A stretch of 64,000 nucleotides of DNA from Microtetraspora malaysiensis. GTDB taxonomy: Bacteria > Actinomycetota > Actinomycetes > Streptosporangiales > Streptosporangiaceae. This document shows, in pieces, positions 25,584 through 34,793 of this stretch. The position numbers and the translations under genes are program-made. The notes beneath the pieces were generated by a model. That model was not told where the DNA came from, made no database searches, and saw only the letters and a list, made by a program, of their open reading frames with translations. Location of the stretch: positions 206,425 to 270,424 of the forward strand of contig NZ_BBYJ01000011.1 of the NCBI RefSeq assembly GCF_001528665.1, in the 5' to 3' direction. The first letter of the stretch is position 1; every line of letters begins with the position of its first letter.

Positions 25584-26078
25584 ATGGAGGATCGATCACC
25601 CGGCGGCGTTCCCGTCGAACTCGTGCTCGGCGGCGGCTCGCTGATCAACCAGGTGGGGCGCGACCTGCGCACGGCGGTGGAGGGGATGCTCGCCCCCTAC
25701 GGGGTCACCTCCCAGCAGGCGGCGCTCCTGATGCGGGCGGCACACGGGGAGACCAGCCCGAACCGGCTCGCGTCCCACCTGGGCACCGACACCGCCGGCA
25801 TGACGCGGCTGCTCGACCGCCTCGAGGCCAAGGAGCTGGTCAGGCGGCAGCGGAACGCGGGCGACCGCCGCTCGATCGTCGTGGAGCTGACCGAGGAGGG
25901 CCGGGCACTCGTGCCGCGCCTGGCGCCCGTGTTCGGGCGGGCCAGCGTCCGGCTTCTCGCGGGGTTCTCTGAGGAGGAGGTGCGCGGGCTCGCCGGGATG
26001 CTGCGCCGGATGCTGGAGAACCTGCACGCCGCCCCGGGCCCGGACTCGGTGGGTCAGGCGTCCGGGACGCCGAGGTAG
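25584..26078 (+). CDS. MarR family transcriptional regulator
   Basis: A 164-residue MarR protein. The winged helix is at about 45-115: LTSQQ-like segment GVTSQQAALLMRA, SPNRLASHLGTDTAGMTRLL as recognition helix, and KELVRRQRNAGDRRSIVVEL as the wing. The terminal helices form the dimer interface. ATG 25584 lies just after the palindrome that separates it from the flavin monooxygenase gene, which is the evident target. MarR proteins of this layout usually respond to the phenolic substrate of the enzyme. Confidence 0.93.
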   Translation: MEDRSPGGVPVELVLGGGSLINQVGRDLRTAVEGMLAPYGVTSQQAALLMRAAHGETSPNRLASHLGTDTAGMTRLLDRLEAKELVRRQRNAGDRRSIVVELTEEGRALVPRLAPVFGRASVRLLAGFSEEEVRGLAGMLRRMLENLHAAPGPDSVGQASGTPR

Positions 26079-26200
26079 GGGCGGGCGCTCTCCCAGGAGC
26101 CGTCCACGGTCACCATCTCGCGCGCGTCGTCCGCGCCGACGCCGATGTCCTTGAAACCGCCGAAGGTGGCGACGACGACGCCGTGGTCGCGAGGGAGATC
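26054..26200 (-). pseudogene. 3' remnant of an unidentified gene
   Basis: A minus-strand frame without its own start reads from about 26200 to a TGA at 26054, ending in VTVDGSWESARPYLGVPDA and containing VVATFGGFKDIGVGADDAR. Its codon bias and peptide look like real coding sequence, but it overlaps the end of the MarR gene by 25 bp and merges at its other end into the spacer before narI. The family was not recognised. It appears to be the last 40-45 codons of a deleted gene. Confidence 0.4.
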
Positions 26201-26227
26201 ATGTCGCTCACCCTGGGGACGCCCGGA

Positions 26228-26986
26228 TCAGGCGGTGGGCGGGCGGGTCGGCTCCCAGCCGCGCGGGGCGGGACGGCCGCCGGGTTCGCGGCTGCGGTAG
26301 ACGATGTAGGGCCGGGTCAGGTAGCCGATCGGCGCGGTGAGCACGTGGACCAGCCGGGTGTACGGCCAGATGGTGAACAGCGTGAGCGCGCACAGCGCGT
26401 GGATGTGGTAGACCAGCGGCGCTCCGGCCATCAGCGACACCTCGGGCTGGAAGGCGAAGATGGAGCGGAACCAGGGCGAGACGGTGTTCCGGTAGTTGTA
26501 GCCGGAGCCGATGATGTTCGCGTTCACCGTGGCCGTCAGCCCGAGCAGGATGGTCAGCGTGAGCACGACGTACATGAGCTTGTCGTTGCGGGTGGTGGCG
26601 AGGAAGACCGGGCCGACCGTGCGGCGGCGGTAGATCAGGAGCGCGATGCCGATCAGGGTGCAGGCGCCGGCGACGGTGCCGAGCGCCACGGCCAGGACGT
26701 GGTAGGCGTTCTCGGGCAGGCCGATCGCGCCGGTCCAGCTCTGCGGGATGAGCAGCCCGACGACGTGCCCGATCAGGACGACGAGGATCCCGAAGTGGAA
26801 CAGCGGGCTGGCGACGCGCAGCAGGCGCCGCTCGTAGAGCTCGGAGGAGCGGGTGGTCCAGCCGAACTTGTCGTAGCGGTAGCGCCAGATGCTGCCGATG
26901 ACGAACGAGGCGAGCGCCACGTACGGGAAGGCGCCCCACAGGAGGACGTCCGCGGTGGTCATCGCGGTGGTCGTCAAGGTCGTCAT
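26228..26986 (-). CDS. narI: Respiratory nitrate reductase gamma subunit
   Basis: A 252-residue membrane cytochrome b that takes electrons from menaquinol and passes them to NarH. Five helices are seen, beginning ALASFVIGSIWRYRYDKFGW. Heme-ligand histidines occur in ASPLFHFGILVVLIGHVVGLL-type helix two (two His) and in LVYHIHALCALTLF near the end. ATG 26986 overlaps the narJ stop (ATGA); a second ATG at 26962 is less likely because of that coupling. It is the last gene of narGHJI, with no narK downstream; instead a gene remnant follows. Confidence 0.97.
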   Translation of the reverse strand: MTTLTTTAMTTADVLLWGAFPYVALASFVIGSIWRYRYDKFGWTTRSSELYERRLLRVASPLFHFGILVVLIGHVVGLLIPQSWTGAIGLPENAYHVLAVALGTVAGACTLIGIALLIYRRRTVGPVFLATTRNDKLMYVVLTLTILLGLTATVNANIIGSGYNYRNTVSPWFRSIFAFQPEVSLMAGAPLVYHIHALCALTLFTIWPYTRLVHVLTAPIGYLTRPYIVYRSREPGGRPAPRGWEPTRPPTA

Positions 26987-27705
26987 CGCGGCTCTCCCGT
27001 CGCCGTCGGGCGCGACGACGACGGCGGGGTGAGCGGTCCGCCCATGACCGCGTACGGGTCGAGGCCGACCTCCTCGGCGGGCGGCCCTTCGGCGGCCAGC
27101 CGCCGCGCGGCGGCGCGCTCGCGCGGGCCGGGTGGCGGGAGGGTGGCCAGGACGGCGGCGACGATGTGGGCGTAGGGGGAGTCCTCGGCGCGGAGGGCCT
27201 GGCGCAGGACCTGGATGCCGGCGTGGTGCTCGCGCAGCAGGCGGGTGGCCTCGCGGACGGCGCCGCGTCCGGACAGTTCGCACACGACGGCGAGGTGGTC
27301 GGGCAGTTCGTCGGCGGGCGGCCGGTAGCCGGCGGCGCGGTAGGCGTGGTTGAAGCGCAGCAGCGCCATGCCGCGTCGGCGGGTGTCGCCGTGGGTGTAG
27401 TAGGTGAGGTACGGGCAGCATCGGCGTTTGAGGTCGAAGACGGCCACGTAGTGGGCGGCCAGCTCGGGCAGCGGGGTGGCGTCCACGTGGGCGAGGAACG
27501 CGGCGAGATGGCCCGCCGCCTCCCCGATCGCGCCCCGGCTCCCGTCCGCGCGCGGCGCGGCGGCGAGTGCGGCCAGGCAGTCGCCGATCAGCGGCCGGGC
27601 GGCGGGCAGCCGTTCGTCGGGGTAGCTCAGGAGGATCGAGGCCGTCATGTGGACGGTGCGCAGCGCGCCGTCCCCCGAGGTGGCGCGCCCGGCGGGTCCG
27701 ATCAT
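26983..27705 (-). CDS. narJ: Nitrate reductase molybdenum cofactor assembly chaperone
   Basis: A 240-residue cytoplasmic chaperone of the NarJ/TorD family that keeps NarG open for insertion of the molybdenum cofactor and iron-sulfur cluster. Typical features are ASILLSYPDERL near the start, YVAVFDLKRRCCPYLTYYTHGDTRRRG in the middle (shared by NarJ proteins), and LPDHLAVVCELSG. The C-terminal 40 residues are proline- and arginine-rich and poorly structured. It starts ATGA on the narH stop codon and overlaps narI the same way, so all four are one operon. Confidence 0.96.
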   Translation of the reverse strand: MIGPAGRATSGDGALRTVHMTASILLSYPDERLPAARPLIGDCLAALAAAPRADGSRGAIGEAAGHLAAFLAHVDATPLPELAAHYVAVFDLKRRCCPYLTYYTHGDTRRRGMALLRFNHAYRAAGYRPPADELPDHLAVVCELSGRGAVREATRLLREHHAGIQVLRQALRAEDSPYAHIVAAVLATLPPPGPRERAAARRLAAEGPPAEEVGLDPYAVMGGPLTPPSSSRPTATGEPR

Positions 27706-29360
27706 GAGTCCTTCTTCTTCCGTTTGGGGAACAGCCCTTCAGGCAGTCCCTTGCCGTCCCAGTTGAGGAGGTTGACCCGTTCGCGGCGTTCCTCCGGGCG
27801 GAGGAGGGCGTCGCTCCGCTGCCGCTGCCGTAGCGCGTGGAAGGTCTCGACCGCGATGGGAGGGGGCTCGCCGGACGCTTCGCCGAAGGGGCCGCTCATC
27901 CCGGGGCCGCCTTCGTAGTCGAGGCTGCAGCCGGTCGCGAGCTCCTCCATCCAGGGCCCCTGCTCGGGGTGCGCGGTCGGGATGACGTAGCGCTCGTCGT
28001 AGGCGGCGATCGCGAGCAGCCGGTGCATCGCCTCGATCCGCTCGCCGGTCATCCCCACGGCCGCGGCGACGGACTCGCGTGGCGGGCGGCCGAGGTTGAT
28101 GTCGCGCATGTAGGAGCGCATCGCGGCCAGGCGGCGTAGCGCGGCCCGCACCGGTTCCGGGTCGCCCGCGGTGAACAGCTCGGCCAGGTAGCCGATGGGG
28201 ATGCGCAGCGCGTCGATGGCGCCGAAGAGGTTGCCGGCTTTCTCGCCGTCGTGCCCGGTGCCCGCGAGCGCGTCCACGACCGGGGACAGGGGCGGGATGT
28301 ACCAGACCATCGGCAGGGTGCGGAACTCCGGGCGCAGCGGCAGCGCCACACCGAACTCGAAGATCAGTTTGTGGACCGGGGAGCGGCGGGCGGCCTCCAG
28401 CCAGTCCTCGGGGATGCCCTCCCGGCGGGCGGCCCGCGCCACCGCCGGGTCGTGCGGGTCCAGCAGCACGCTCTTGTGCGCCTCCAGTAGGTCCTTCTCG
28501 TCCGGGACGGCCGCGGCCTCGGTGACCCGGTCGGCGTCGTACAGCAGCACGCCGAGGTAGCGCAGCCGTCCGACGCAGGTCTCCGAGCACACGGTGGGCA
28601 GGCCGACCTCGACGCGGGGGAAGCAGAAGGTGCATTTCTCGGCCTTGCCGGTGCGGTGGTTGAAGTAGACCTTCTTGTAGGGGCAGCCGGTCACGCACAT
28701 CCGCCAGCCCCGGCACCGGTCCTGGTCGACCAGCACGATGCCGTCCTCCGACCGCTTGTACAGCGCGCCGGACGGGCAGGAGGCCACGCACGACGGGTTC
28801 AGGCAGTGTTCGCAGATGCGCGGCAGGAAGAAGAGGAAGGCCTGTTCGAAGTCGAGCTTGACCTGGTCGGACATCGCGCGCAGCGCGGGGTCGGAGCGGG
28901 TGAGGCCGGGGCCGCCGGCCAGGCCGTCGTCCCAGTTCGCGCTCCAGGTGACCGTCGTGTCCTGGCCGGTGAGCAGCGATTTCGGGCGGGCGACCGGGAT
29001 GTCGTCCTGCTCGGGCGCGGTGAAGAGCCGGTCGTAGTCGTAGGTCCAGGGCTCGTAGTAGTCCCGGATGGACGGCAGCAGCGGGTTGGCGAAGATGGTG
29101 AGCAGCTTGCGCAGTCGTCCTCCGGCCCGCAGGCGCAGCCGCCCCCGGCGGTTGAGCTCCCAGCCGCCCTTCCAGGTGTCCTGGTCCTCGTACGTGCGCG
29201 GGTAGCCGAGGCCGGGGCGGGTCTCGACGTTGTTGAACCAGACGTACTCGGTGCCGGCCCGGTTGGTCCATGTCTGCTTGCAGGTGACCGAGCAGGTGTG
29301 GCAGCCGATGCATTTGTCGAGGTTCATCACCATGGCGATCTGGGCCATGACCCTGCTCAT
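27702..29360 (-). CDS. narH: Respiratory nitrate reductase beta subunit
   Basis: A 552-residue iron-sulfur electron-transfer subunit. Four cysteine clusters are seen: CIGCHTCSVTC at the start, CEHCLNPSCVASCPSG, CRGWRMCVTGCPYKK, and CTFCFPRVEVGLPTVCSETC. The tryptophan replacing a cysteine in the third cluster marks the 3Fe-4S centre found in NarH. ATG 29360 overlaps the narG stop by one base, shown by TGATG. Length (about 510-550 in the family) fits. It binds NarG on the cytoplasmic side and the membrane NarI. Confidence 0.98.
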   Translation of the reverse strand: MSRVMAQIAMVMNLDKCIGCHTCSVTCKQTWTNRAGTEYVWFNNVETRPGLGYPRTYEDQDTWKGGWELNRRGRLRLRAGGRLRKLLTIFANPLLPSIRDYYEPWTYDYDRLFTAPEQDDIPVARPKSLLTGQDTTVTWSANWDDGLAGGPGLTRSDPALRAMSDQVKLDFEQAFLFFLPRICEHCLNPSCVASCPSGALYKRSEDGIVLVDQDRCRGWRMCVTGCPYKKVYFNHRTGKAEKCTFCFPRVEVGLPTVCSETCVGRLRYLGVLLYDADRVTEAAAVPDEKDLLEAHKSVLLDPHDPAVARAARREGIPEDWLEAARRSPVHKLIFEFGVALPLRPEFRTLPMVWYIPPLSPVVDALAGTGHDGEKAGNLFGAIDALRIPIGYLAELFTAGDPEPVRAALRRLAAMRSYMRDINLGRPPRESVAAAVGMTGERIEAMHRLLAIAAYDERYVIPTAHPEQGPWMEELATGCSLDYEGGPGMSGPFGEASGEPPPIAVETFHALRQRQRSDALLRPEERRERVNLLNWDGKGLPEGLFPKRKKKDS

Positions 29361-32300
29361 CAGTACTCGACCTTCTGCGACCGCCGCCGGATCACGGTGA
29401 CCTCGTCGCGCTGGCTCCCGGTCGGCCCGAGGTAGTTGAACGCGAACGAGAGCTGGGCGTAGCCGCCGATGAGGTGGGTCGGCTTGACCAGCAGCCGGGT
29501 GAGGGAGTTGTGGATGCCGCCGCGCTTGCCGGTGGTCTCGCTTTTGGGCACGTCCACCACCCGTTCCTGGACGTGGTGCATGTACACGGTGCCCTCCGGC
29601 ATGCGGTGGGAGACGACGGCGCGGGCGACGACGACGCCGTTGCGGTTGACCGCCTCCACCCAGTCGTTGTCGGCGACGCCGGTTCTGGCGGCGTCCTGCG
29701 GGCTCATCCAGATGGTCGGCCCGCCGCGCGACAGCGTGAGCATGAGCAGGTTGTCCTGGTATTCGGAGTGGATCGACCACTTGGAGTGCGGTGTGAGGTA
29801 GCGGACGGTGATGCCGCCGTCCTCGCCGTCGCCGACGCGGGGTTCGCCGAACATGGCGGTCATGTTGAGCGGCGGCCGGTAGATCGGCAGCGCCTCGCCC
29901 GCCTCCTGGATCCAGTCGTGGTCGAGGAGGAAGTGCTGCCGTCCGGTGAGGGTGTGCCAGGGTTTGCGGCGTTCCACGTTGATGGTGAACGGGGCGTATC
30001 TGCGGCCGTCGCCCTCGATGCCGGACCACTCGGGGGAGGCGATCACCTGCGCCGGCCGGTCCTGGGTGTCGGCGAAGGTGATCCGGCGGTGCTCGGCGCC
30101 CAGTCCCGACAGGTCGGTGCCCGTACGGCGGGCCAGCGTGGCGAACCCCTGGGCGGCCAGCCGGCCGTTGGTGGCGCCGGACAGGGCGAGGATCGCCTCG
30201 CACAGGTGGCTGTCGGTGGCCAGGGAGGGGCGGCCGGCCGCCGCGCCGCCGCGGGCGGCGCCGTTCTGGGCGAGCAGCCAGGCGACCTCGTCGCGGACGT
30301 CGAACGTCACGCCTTTGGTGGCCGCGCCGTGCCGGTCCAGGAGCGGGCCGAGGGCGGCCAGCTTGTCCGCGACCGCGCCGTAGTCCCGCTCGACGGTGAC
30401 GATCGTGGGGAAGGTGCGGCCGGGGACGGGCGGCTCGCCGGTCTCGCGCCAGTCGCGCACCCTTCCGTGCGGGGTCGCGAGTTCGTCCGGGGTGTCGTGG
30501 GTGAGCGGCGCGGCGACGATGTCGCGGCGGACGCCCAGCCGTGGCGCGGCCAGCGTGCTGAACGTCTCGGCGATGGCGTGGAAGGCGGCGACGTCGGTGC
30601 GCGCCTGCCAGGGCGGGTCGATCGCCGGGGTGAACGCGTGGACGAACGGGTGCATGTCGGTGGAGGACAGGTCGTACTTCTCGTACCAGGTGGCGGCCGG
30701 GAGCACGATGTCGCTGAACAGCGTGGTCGAGGTCATCCGGAAGTCCAGTGACACGAGCAGGTCGAGCTTCCCGCACGGCGCCTCGTCCCGCCAGACGACG
30801 CCGCGCGGCCGCCGCTCCGGTGCGGCCTCCCGTGCGCGTACGGACGAGCCGGTGCCGAGCAGGTGTTTGAGGAAGTACTCGTCGCCCTTGGCGGAGGAGC
30901 CGAGCAGGTTGGCCCGCCAGACGGTCAGGACGCGCGGCCAGTTGCGTGGGGCGTCGGGGTCCTCGCAGGCGAAGCCGAGCCGGCCGGCGCGGATCTGCTC
31001 CACAACGTACGGTTCGGCGTCCTGGCCCGCGGCTTCCGCCTCATCCGCCAGGTCCAGGGGGTTGCGGTCGAAGGTGGGGTAGGAGGGCATCCAGCCCAGC
31101 CGCGCGGACTGGGCGACGAGGTCGGCGGTGGCGCGGCCGGTGAAGGCGCCGTCGCCGAGGGGTGAGGCCAGGACGTCGGCGGAGTAGGTGTCGTAGCGCC
31201 ACTGGTCGGTGTGCAGGTACCAGTACGCGGTGCCGATCATCTGGCGGGGTGGGCGGGACCAGTCGAGGCCGTGCGCGAGCTGGGTCCAGCCGGTGAGCGG
31301 GCGGGTCTTCTCCTGGCCGACGTAGTGCGCCCAGCCGCCGCCGTTGACGCCCTGGCATCCGGTGAGGGTCAGCATCGCCAGGAAGGCGCGGTAGATGGTG
31401 TCGGAGTGGAACCAGTGGTTGGTCCCCGCCCCCATGATGATCATTGATCGGCCGTGTGACTCCTCGGCGTTGGCGGCGAATTCCCGGGCGATCCTGGCCG
31501 CTTTCTCCGCCGGGACCGAGGTGATCGCCTCCTGCCACGCCGGCGTGTACGGCTCGGCCGTGTCGTCGTAGCCGGACGGCCATCGCCCGGGCAGGCCCGG
31601 CCGGGCCACGCCGTACTGGGCGAGCAGCAGGTCGAAGACGGTGGTGACCAGGTGGCCGCCGACGCGCCGCGCCGGGACGCCGCGGCGCAGCACCGCGCCG
31701 TCGGGCCGGTCGAAGCGCGGCAGCGCGACCTCGGCGGCCGAGCCGCCGGACAGGGTGAGGGCGGGGTCGACGTCGCCGAGGTCGAGGTTCCAGCGGCCCT
31801 CGCCGTCGGCGGAGTACCGGAAGCCGAGGGAGCCGCCCGGCACGACCGGTTCGCCGGTGCGCTCGTCGAGCAGGACGGTCTTGAACGCCGCCTCCTCTCC
31901 CTGCTCGCCCAGGTCGGCGGCGGTGAGGAACTTGTCCGGGATGTGGATGCCGTCCCGTTCGCGCAGCCGGACCAGGAACGGCAGGTCGGTGAATCGCTTC
32001 ACGTACGCCGTGAAGTACGGGGTGGGGCGCCGGACGAAGAACTCGGTGAGGATGACGTGTCCCATGGCCATGGCCAGGGCGCCGTCGGTGCCGGGGGTGG
32101 GGGCCAGCCACTCGTCGGCGAACTTGGCCGCGTCGCTGTAGTCGGGGGACAGTACGACGACCTTCTGGCCCCGGTAGCGGGCTTCGGCCATGTAGTGCGC
32201 GTCCGGGGTGCGGGTGACCGGGACGTTCGACCCCCACAGCATCAGATAGGCCGCGTCCCACCAGTCCGCCGACTCCGGCACGTCGGTCTGGTCGCCGAAC

Positions 32301-33013
32301 ACCTGCGGCGAGGCCACCGGCAGGTCCGCGTACCAGTCGTAGAACGACAGCATCGCGCCGCCGATGAGCGAGATGAAGCGGGATCCGGCCGCGTAGGAGG
32401 CCATGGAGAAGGCCGGGATCGGGGTGAACCCGGCGATCCGGTCGGGGCCGTGGGTCGCGATGGTGTGGACGTGCGCGGCGGCGATCATCTCCGTGGCCTC
32501 GTCCCAGCCGATCCGGATCAGGCCGCCGCGGCCCCGCACCGACTGGTACCGGCGCCGCCGCTCGGGGTCGGAGACGACCTCCGCCCACGCCGCGACCGGG
32601 TCACCCAGCCGGGCGCGCGCCTCCCGGTACAGCTCGACCAGCGCGCCCCGGGCGTACGGGAAGCGGACCCGGGTCGGCGAGTAGGTGTACCAGGAGAAGG
32701 CGGCGCCCCGGGGACACCCTCGCGGCTCGTACTCGGGACGGTCCGGGCCCACGCTGGGGTAGTCCGTCTGCTGCGTCTCCCACGTGATGATCCCGTCCTT
32801 GACGAAGACCTTCCAGGAGCAGGAGCCCGTGCAGTTCACCCCGTGTGTGGAGCGGACGACCTTGTCATGGCTCCACCGGTCGCGGTAGAAGGCGTCGCCC
32901 TGGCGCTTGCCCACCTGGTGGAGGCTGCGCAGGTCGGGGGAGACGGTCCCGGGGTGGAGGTAGCGGCCGAGCCGTACGAGGGCGTCGCTCACCGGCCCGT
33001 CGATCCCCGCCAT
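29360..33013 (-). CDS. narG: Respiratory nitrate reductase alpha subunit
   Basis: A 1217-residue molybdopterin enzyme that reduces nitrate to nitrite in anaerobic or microaerobic respiration. The FS0 4Fe-4S site has His57, Cys61, Cys65 and Cys100 (STHGVNCTGSCSWK and RGCPRG), the His ligand being typical of NarG. The molybdenum-ligand aspartate lies in the GSNVPVTRTPDAHY region. There is no twin-arginine signal, so it is the cytoplasm-facing membrane type. ATG 33013 is first in the narGHJI operon. Upstream, three copies of a GTCACATCAG-like element lie in the spacer shared with the divergent nitronate monooxygenase gene. Confidence 0.98.
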   Translation of the reverse strand: MAGIDGPVSDALVRLGRYLHPGTVSPDLRSLHQVGKRQGDAFYRDRWSHDKVVRSTHGVNCTGSCSWKVFVKDGIITWETQQTDYPSVGPDRPEYEPRGCPRGAAFSWYTYSPTRVRFPYARGALVELYREARARLGDPVAAWAEVVSDPERRRRYQSVRGRGGLIRIGWDEATEMIAAAHVHTIATHGPDRIAGFTPIPAFSMASYAAGSRFISLIGGAMLSFYDWYADLPVASPQVFGDQTDVPESADWWDAAYLMLWGSNVPVTRTPDAHYMAEARYRGQKVVVLSPDYSDAAKFADEWLAPTPGTDGALAMAMGHVILTEFFVRRPTPYFTAYVKRFTDLPFLVRLRERDGIHIPDKFLTAADLGEQGEEAAFKTVLLDERTGEPVVPGGSLGFRYSADGEGRWNLDLGDVDPALTLSGGSAAEVALPRFDRPDGAVLRRGVPARRVGGHLVTTVFDLLLAQYGVARPGLPGRWPSGYDDTAEPYTPAWQEAITSVPAEKAARIAREFAANAEESHGRSMIIMGAGTNHWFHSDTIYRAFLAMLTLTGCQGVNGGGWAHYVGQEKTRPLTGWTQLAHGLDWSRPPRQMIGTAYWYLHTDQWRYDTYSADVLASPLGDGAFTGRATADLVAQSARLGWMPSYPTFDRNPLDLADEAEAAGQDAEPYVVEQIRAGRLGFACEDPDAPRNWPRVLTVWRANLLGSSAKGDEYFLKHLLGTGSSVRAREAAPERRPRGVVWRDEAPCGKLDLLVSLDFRMTSTTLFSDIVLPAATWYEKYDLSSTDMHPFVHAFTPAIDPPWQARTDVAAFHAIAETFSTLAAPRLGVRRDIVAAPLTHDTPDELATPHGRVRDWRETGEPPVPGRTFPTIVTVERDYGAVADKLAALGPLLDRHGAATKGVTFDVRDEVAWLLAQNGAARGGAAAGRPSLATDSHLCEAILALSGATNGRLAAQGFATLARRTGTDLSGLGAEHRRITFADTQDRPAQVIASPEWSGIEGDGRRYAPFTINVERRKPWHTLTGRQHFLLDHDWIQEAGEALPIYRPPLNMTAMFGEPRVGDGEDGGITVRYLTPHSKWSIHSEYQDNLLMLTLSRGGPTIWMSPQDAARTGVADNDWVEAVNRNGVVVARAVVSHRMPEGTVYMHHVQERVVDVPKSETTGKRGGIHNSLTRLLVKPTHLIGGYAQLSFAFNYLGPTGSQRDEVTVIRRRSQKVEY

Positions 33014-33036
33014 GGCTCCACTCCCCGTTCCCTTTG

Positions 33037-33147
33037 GTCACATCAGGGATGCTCCGTCACGGAGAGTGATAAACCGTACGGATTGGAGTGACGGTGCGGT
33101 ACTGATGTGACGGCGGGCCCGGTCTCTCGGGACTTTGGTCACTACAG
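33037..33147. promoter_or_regulatory. Three GTCACATCAG-like elements between narG and nitronate monooxygenase
   Basis: GTCACATCAG lies at 33037-33046, its exact inverted form at 33102-33111, and the variant GTCACTACAG at 33138-33147. The first and third share a longer context, CTTTGGTCAC and CAGGGA. The AT-rich GTGATAAACC at 33066-33075 may hold the narG -10 element. This looks like a multi-site operator for divergent control. Confidence 0.45.
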
Positions 33148-33242
33148 GGAGATCGCCGGGTGGCGGTTGACTCGTCCCGCATCCATTGACGTGTCCGGGC
33201 CGCGCACGGGTCCGGCGCGCCGCCGAGCAGGAGGTTCTCCCC

Positions 33243-34724
33243 TTGACCATCGCCGAGCGGCCGGTTCACGGCCCGGTCCCGTCCGCGTCGGCCGTGTCCG
33301 AGGGTGGGCTGCCCGCGCTCATCCAGGGAGGCATGGGAGTAGGCGTGTCCGGGTGGCGGCTGGCGCGGGCCGTCGCCCGGACCGGTCAGCTCGGCGTGGT
33401 GTCCGGGGTGGCGCTCGACGTCACGCTGGCCCGGCGGCTCCAGGACGGCGACCCGGGAGGGCATCTGCGCGCGGCGCTGGCCGCGTTCCCCGTTCCCGCG
33501 CTCAGCGAGCGGATCCTGGCCAGGTACTACGTGCGCGGCGGGATCGGGCCCGGCGCGCCGTACCGGCCGGTGCCCCGGCTCGGCCTGCGCCCGAACCGGG
33601 CGCGCGACGAGCTGGCCGTGGTGGCCAACTTCGCCGAGGTGTACCTGGCCCGGCAGGGCGGCGGCCTGATCGGGATCAACTATCTGGAGAAGATCCAGAT
33701 GGCGACGCCCGCGGCGGCGTACGGGGCGATGCTCGCGGGCGTCGACTACGTGCTGATGGGGGCGGGCATCCCGTCGCAGATCCCGCGGCTGCTCGACCGG
33801 CTCGCCGCGCACCTGCCGGCCGAGGTCTCGGTCACGGTGGCGGGAGCCGAGTCGGGGGAGCGGCACGCGGTCGGCGTCGACCCGGTCGCGCTGCTCGGGC
33901 GGGCGCCGGAGCCGCTGAAGCGGCCGCGGCTGCTGGCGATCGTGTCCTCCGACGTGCTCGCCGGCTATCTCGCGCGTACGCCGGAGACCCGGCCGGACGG
34001 GTTCGTGGTGGAGACGCCGGTGGCGGGCGGGCACAGCGCGCCGCCGCGCGGGCGGATGCGGCTGGACGAGAGCGAGCAGCCGGTGTACGGCCCGCGCGAC
34101 GAGGTGAACCTGGGAAAGGTGGCCGCGCTGGGCCTGCCGTTCTGGCTGGCCGGTGGGTACGCGAGCCGGGACGGGCTGGTGCGGGCGCGGGCCGCGGGCG
34201 CGGCGGGCGTCCAGGTGGGGACGGCGTTCGCGCTGTGCCGCGAGTCGGGGCTGGACGACAAGGAGCGGCGGCGGCTGCTGGAGCGGGCCCGGGCGGGCGG
34301 GCTGCGGGTGCGCAACGACCCGCGTGCCTCGCCGGCCGGGTTCCCGTTCAAGGTGGCCGGGCTGGAGGAGACCGTGGCCGAGCCGGAGGTCTACGAGCGG
34401 CGGCCCCGGCTGTGCGACCTCGGCCACCTGCGCACTCCGTACGTGCGGCCCGAGGGCGGGGTGGGCTTCCGCTGCCCGGCCGAGCCGGTGGACGCCTACC
34501 TGCGTAAGGGAGGGCAGCCGGAGGAGACGGACGGGCGGCGGTGCGTGTGCAACGGCCTGGTCGCCGCCATCGGCCTCGGGCAGCACCGGCCGGACGGCTA
34601 CGCGGAGCCGGCCCTGCTCACGCTCGGCCAGGATCTGGACTTCCTCGGCGACCTGCCCGAAGGGTACGGAGCGGCCGACGTGGTCGCCCACCTGCTCGGT
34701 GACGCGTGGGAGGGGCGGCCCTAG
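33243..34724 (+). CDS. Nitronate monooxygenase (2-nitropropane dioxygenase family)
   Basis: An FMN-dependent TIM-barrel enzyme of about 493 residues that oxidises nitronates to carbonyl compounds and nitrite. The start of the barrel reads PALIQGGMGVGVSGWRLARAV; VVETPVAGGHSAPPRG carries the FMN phosphate-binding histidine-glycine segment, and PFWLAGGYASRDGL and AAGVQVGTAFALC complete the phosphate site. It is about 130 residues longer than simple family members, the extra part holding four cysteines (LCDLGHLRTP, RCPAEPVD and RRCVCNG). TTG 33243 is chosen because AGGAGG precedes it. It is divergent from narG, and this neighbourhood is recurrent in actinobacteria, suggesting a role in nitrosative or nitro-compound detoxification. 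Confidence 0.92.
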   Translation: MTIAERPVHGPVPSASAVSEGGLPALIQGGMGVGVSGWRLARAVARTGQLGVVSGVALDVTLARRLQDGDPGGHLRAALAAFPVPALSERILARYYVRGGIGPGAPYRPVPRLGLRPNRARDELAVVANFAEVYLARQGGGLIGINYLEKIQMATPAAAYGAMLAGVDYVLMGAGIPSQIPRLLDRLAAHLPAEVSVTVAGAESGERHAVGVDPVALLGRAPEPLKRPRLLAIVSSDVLAGYLARTPETRPDGFVVETPVAGGHSAPPRGRMRLDESEQPVYGPRDEVNLGKVAALGLPFWLAGGYASRDGLVRARAAGAAGVQVGTAFALCRESGLDDKERRRLLERARAGGLRVRNDPRASPAGFPFKVAGLEETVAEPEVYERRPRLCDLGHLRTPYVRPEGGVGFRCPAEPVDAYLRKGGQPEETDGRRCVCNGLVAAIGLGQHRPDGYAEPALLTLGQDLDFLGDLPEGYGAADVVAHLLGDAWEGRP

Positions 34725-34793
34725 GGGATCGCCCCCGCACGTACCGTCGGGGGCGTGCGGGGGCGAGGCCGGGGACCTGCGGCGGGGAGGCGG

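Noticed and set aside
31652..33091. 479-codon plus-strand frame opposite narG
   Set aside because: Antisense to narG with its cluster-binding residues intact; no ribosome binding site.
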